A DNA stretch of 7,760 bases from JANNHP01 sp031404455 (GTDB taxonomy: Bacteria; Planctomycetota; JAJSAM01; JAJVHW01), in contig JANNHP010000008.1 of the NCBI GenBank assembly GCA_031404455.1, positions 1 to 7,760 of the forward strand, written 5' to 3'. This document shows, in pieces, positions 5,965 to 7,760 of this stretch. A program made the position numbers and the translations under genes. The notes under the pieces were generated by a model, which saw nothing but the letters and a program-made list of their open reading frames with translations, did no database searches and was not told the DNA's origin. Each line of letters opens with the position of its first letter. Within the stretch, counting starts at the first letter, position 1.

Positions 5965-7416
5965 ATGTCCGACACCATCGCGGAGAAGAAGGTCCAGACG
6001 CCCACCGAGCGCACGCAGGGCATCGGCGACGACTACGAGACCCGCTTCGGCTTCCACGACGACGAGAGCGCCTACGACTTCAAGTCGAAGAAGGGACTCG
6101 ACCACGAGATCGTCGAGATGATCTCGCGGTACAAGAAGGAGCCCGCGTGGATGCGGGAGATCCGCCACGCGTCGCTCGACGTCTTCCGCAGCAAGCCCAT
6201 GCCGACCTGGGGCAGCACGAAGCTCCTCTCGGAGATCGACTTCGAGAACATCCACTACTACGTCCGCGCGAGCGAGCGCCAGTCCACGAACTGGGAGGAC
6301 GTGCCGCCGCAGGTGAAGGCCACGTTCGAGAAGCTCGGCATCCCCGAGGCGGAGCGGAAGTTCCTGGCCGGCGTGACCGCCCAGTACGAGAGCGAGGTCG
6401 TCTACCACTCGATCCGCGAGGACCTCGAGAAGCTCGGCGTGATCTTCACCGACATGGACACGGGCCTTCGCGAGTACGAGTCGGTCGTCCGCAAGCACTT
6501 CGCGTCGGTCATCCCGCCCGAGGACAACAAGTTCGCCGCGCTGAACACCGCGGTCTGGTCCGGCGGCTCGTTCGTGTACGTCCCGAAGGGCGTGAAGGTC
6601 GAGATCCCGCTCCAGGCCTACTTCCGGATCAACACCGAGAACATGGGCCAGTTCGAGCGGACGCTGATCATCGCGGACGAGGGCAGCTCGGTGCACTACA
6701 TCGAGGGTTGCACCGCGCCCACGTACTCCAGCGACTCGCTGCACTCCGCGGTCGTCGAGCTGATCGCCATGGAAGGCGCGAAGATCCGCTACACGACCAT
6801 CCAGAACTGGTCGAAGAACGTCTACAACCTCGTCACCAAGCGCGCGGTCGCCCACCGAAACTCGCGCGTCGAGTGGATCGACGGCAACCTCGGCAGCAAG
6901 CTGACGATGAAGTACCCGGCCGTCTACCTCGTCGGGGAAGGCGCCCACGCCGAGATCCTCTCGGTCGCGTTCTCGGGCTCCGGCCAGCACCAGGACGCGG
7001 GCAGCAAGGTGATCCACGCCGCGCCGAACACCACCTCGGTCATCACGTCGAAGTCGATCAGCAAGGACGGCGGGCGCGGCAGCTACCGCGGACTCGTGAA
7101 GGTCCACGACGGCGCCACGGGCGCGAAGGTCAGCGTGAAGTGCGACGCGCTCATCCTCGACGACCACTCCCGCTCCGACACCTACCCCACCATGGAGGTG
7201 GACGAGAACCGCGTGTCGATCGAGCACGAGGCGACGGTGTCGAAGGTCGGCGAGGAGCAGCTCTTCTACCTCATGAGCCGCGGGCTCACGCAGCAGGAGG
7301 CCACGCTGCTGATCGTGAACGGCTTCATCGAGCCCTTCACGAAGGAACTGCCGATGGAGTACGCCGTCGAGCTGAACCGGCTCATCCAGCTCGAGATGGA
7401 AGGCGCCGTCGGTTAG
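5965..7416 (+). CDS. sufB: SufB, scaffold subunit of the SufBCD Fe-S assembly complex
   Basis: 483 residues, full length for SufB. With SufC and SufD it forms the cytoplasmic complex that takes sulfur, from a cysteine desulfurase such as SufS, and iron to make nascent Fe-S clusters. Seen: a helical N-terminal region (about 1-170) and then the long beta-helix core typical of the family, including TENMGQFERTLIIADEGSSV at 224-243 and KNVYNLVTKRA at 284-294. Aligned by hand to the E. coli protein from memory, C393 (in KCDALI) matches the proposed assembly cysteine C405, and H421-E422 (in IEHEAT) match H433-E434. C249 in YIEGCTAP matches C254. C249 and C393 are the only two cysteines in the protein, which supports functional importance. 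The C-terminal MEYAVELNRLIQLEMEGAVG also fits the family. It is followed five bases later by sufD. Confidence 0.97.
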   Translation: MSDTIAEKKVQTPTERTQGIGDDYETRFGFHDDESAYDFKSKKGLDHEIVEMISRYKKEPAWMREIRHASLDVFRSKPMPTWGSTKLLSEIDFENIHYYVRASERQSTNWEDVPPQVKATFEKLGIPEAERKFLAGVTAQYESEVVYHSIREDLEKLGVIFTDMDTGLREYESVVRKHFASVIPPEDNKFAALNTAVWSGGSFVYVPKGVKVEIPLQAYFRINTENMGQFERTLIIADEGSSVHYIEGCTAPTYSSDSLHSAVVELIAMEGAKIRYTTIQNWSKNVYNLVTKRAVAHRNSRVEWIDGNLGSKLTMKYPAVYLVGEGAHAEILSVAFSGSGQHQDAGSKVIHAAPNTTSVITSKSISKDGGRGSYRGLVKVHDGATGAKVSVKCDALILDDHSRSDTYPTMEVDENRVSIEHEATVSKVGEEQLFYLMSRGLTQQEATLLIVNGFIEPFTKELPMEYAVELNRLIQLEMEGAVG

Positions 7417-7421
7417 CCCGG

Positions 7422-7760
7422 ATGCCCGAGACGCAGATCCGTCCCCGCTGGGCCGATGATGTCGCCCGGCTCGCCGCGCGAGACCCTTCGTGGCTCGCCG
7501 ACGCGCGGCGCGCCGCGTGGAGCCGCTTCGAATCGCTGCCGCTCCCGAGCCGCGTCGAGCACCTGTGGCGCTACACCGATCCCGAGAAGCTCGTGCCGGG
7601 CGACCGCGCCCTCATCGCGCCGTGCAGCCAGTTCGGCGAACTGCCGGACGACTTCCACGACGGCACGTACGAGAACGCATCGGCGTACGCGCTCTGCCGT
7701 GACGGAGTGCTCCAGAGGTCGACGATCGACCCGCTCCTCGCCGGGCGCGGACTCGTCGTC
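7422..7760 (+). CDS. sufD: SufD, scaffold partner of SufB (partial, 3' end beyond window)
   Basis: The first 113 codons from ATG 7422 are present. Seen: an N-terminal helical region with DPSWLADARRAAWSRFESLP followed by LPSRVEHLWRYTDPEKL (residues 42-58), the usual SufD opening in which a Leu-Pro motif precedes a Trp-Arg-Tyr/Phe-Thr segment. SufD pairs with SufB and SufC in the Fe-S scaffold and is linked to iron entry; its beta-helix core lies off the window. The start is five bases after the sufB stop. No clear ribosome binding site is close (GGAAGG at 7399-7404 is 17 bases away), so translation probably depends on ribosomes finishing sufB. The assignment rests on the N-terminal motif and position after sufB. 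Confidence 0.9.
   Translation, partial: MPETQIRPRWADDVARLAARDPSWLADARRAAWSRFESLPLPSRVEHLWRYTDPEKLVPGDRALIAPCSQFGELPDDFHDGTYENASAYALCRDGVLQRSTIDPLLAGRGLVV

Noticed and set aside
5160..6023. A 287-codon minus-strand frame opposite sufC.
   Set aside because: SufC carries every ABC ATPase motif on the other strand, so this is a shadow.
5887..7227. A 446-codon minus-strand frame opposite sufB.
   Set aside because: SufB on the plus strand has clear family motifs throughout. The antisense product is a Val/Leu/Arg/Asp-rich mirror with no motif.

Overview
This is a GC-rich bacterial window carrying two divergent gene blocks that meet at an intergenic region around 4487-4620. I cannot name the organism. 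High GC, an aerobic-type SUF iron-sulfur system, a membrane-bound multiheme cytochrome c and several genes lacking a clear Shine-Dalgarno sequence would suit Acidobacteriota, Gemmatimonadota, Myxococcota or a related uncultured lineage. That is a guess from gene content, not a phylogenetic result.

Left block, minus strand, read from 4486 down to 1. It begins with an EamA/DMT-family transporter that starts on TTG. Nine bases separate its coding region from a secreted 643-residue protein that joins an N-terminal periplasmic-binding-protein-like domain to a C-terminal metzincin-type zinc protease domain (H590-E-A-G-H594-M-F-G-L-G-H600-D with Met-turn M609). After 102 bp comes a membrane-anchored multiheme cytochrome c with five transmembrane segments and at least five CxxCH haem sites. 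It starts at 1564 and is cut by the left window edge. All three lie in one orientation and look like a cell-envelope or redox cluster, but nothing in the sequence proves a shared function.

Right block, plus strand, read from 4621 to 7760. A 180-residue soluble protein of unknown function precedes a tightly packed sufC-sufB-sufD operon (1-base and 5-base gaps; sufD is cut by the right edge). SufC is the ATPase, and SufB with SufD forms the scaffold on which Fe-S clusters are built. The gene order is C-B-D, not the B-C-D order of many bacteria, and sufS, sufU, sufA and a sufR/iscR-type regulator are not visible in the window.

For control, four genes have a TAGNCT hexamer upstream. For three of them (transporter, protease fusion, sufC) it lies only 6-10 bases before the start codon. 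This would suit -10 elements driving leaderless or nearly leaderless transcripts. The most unusual gene is the binding-protein/metzincin fusion, followed by the cytochrome with its possible haem-b membrane module. I see no tRNA, rRNA, CRISPR array, insertion sequence or convincing terminator.
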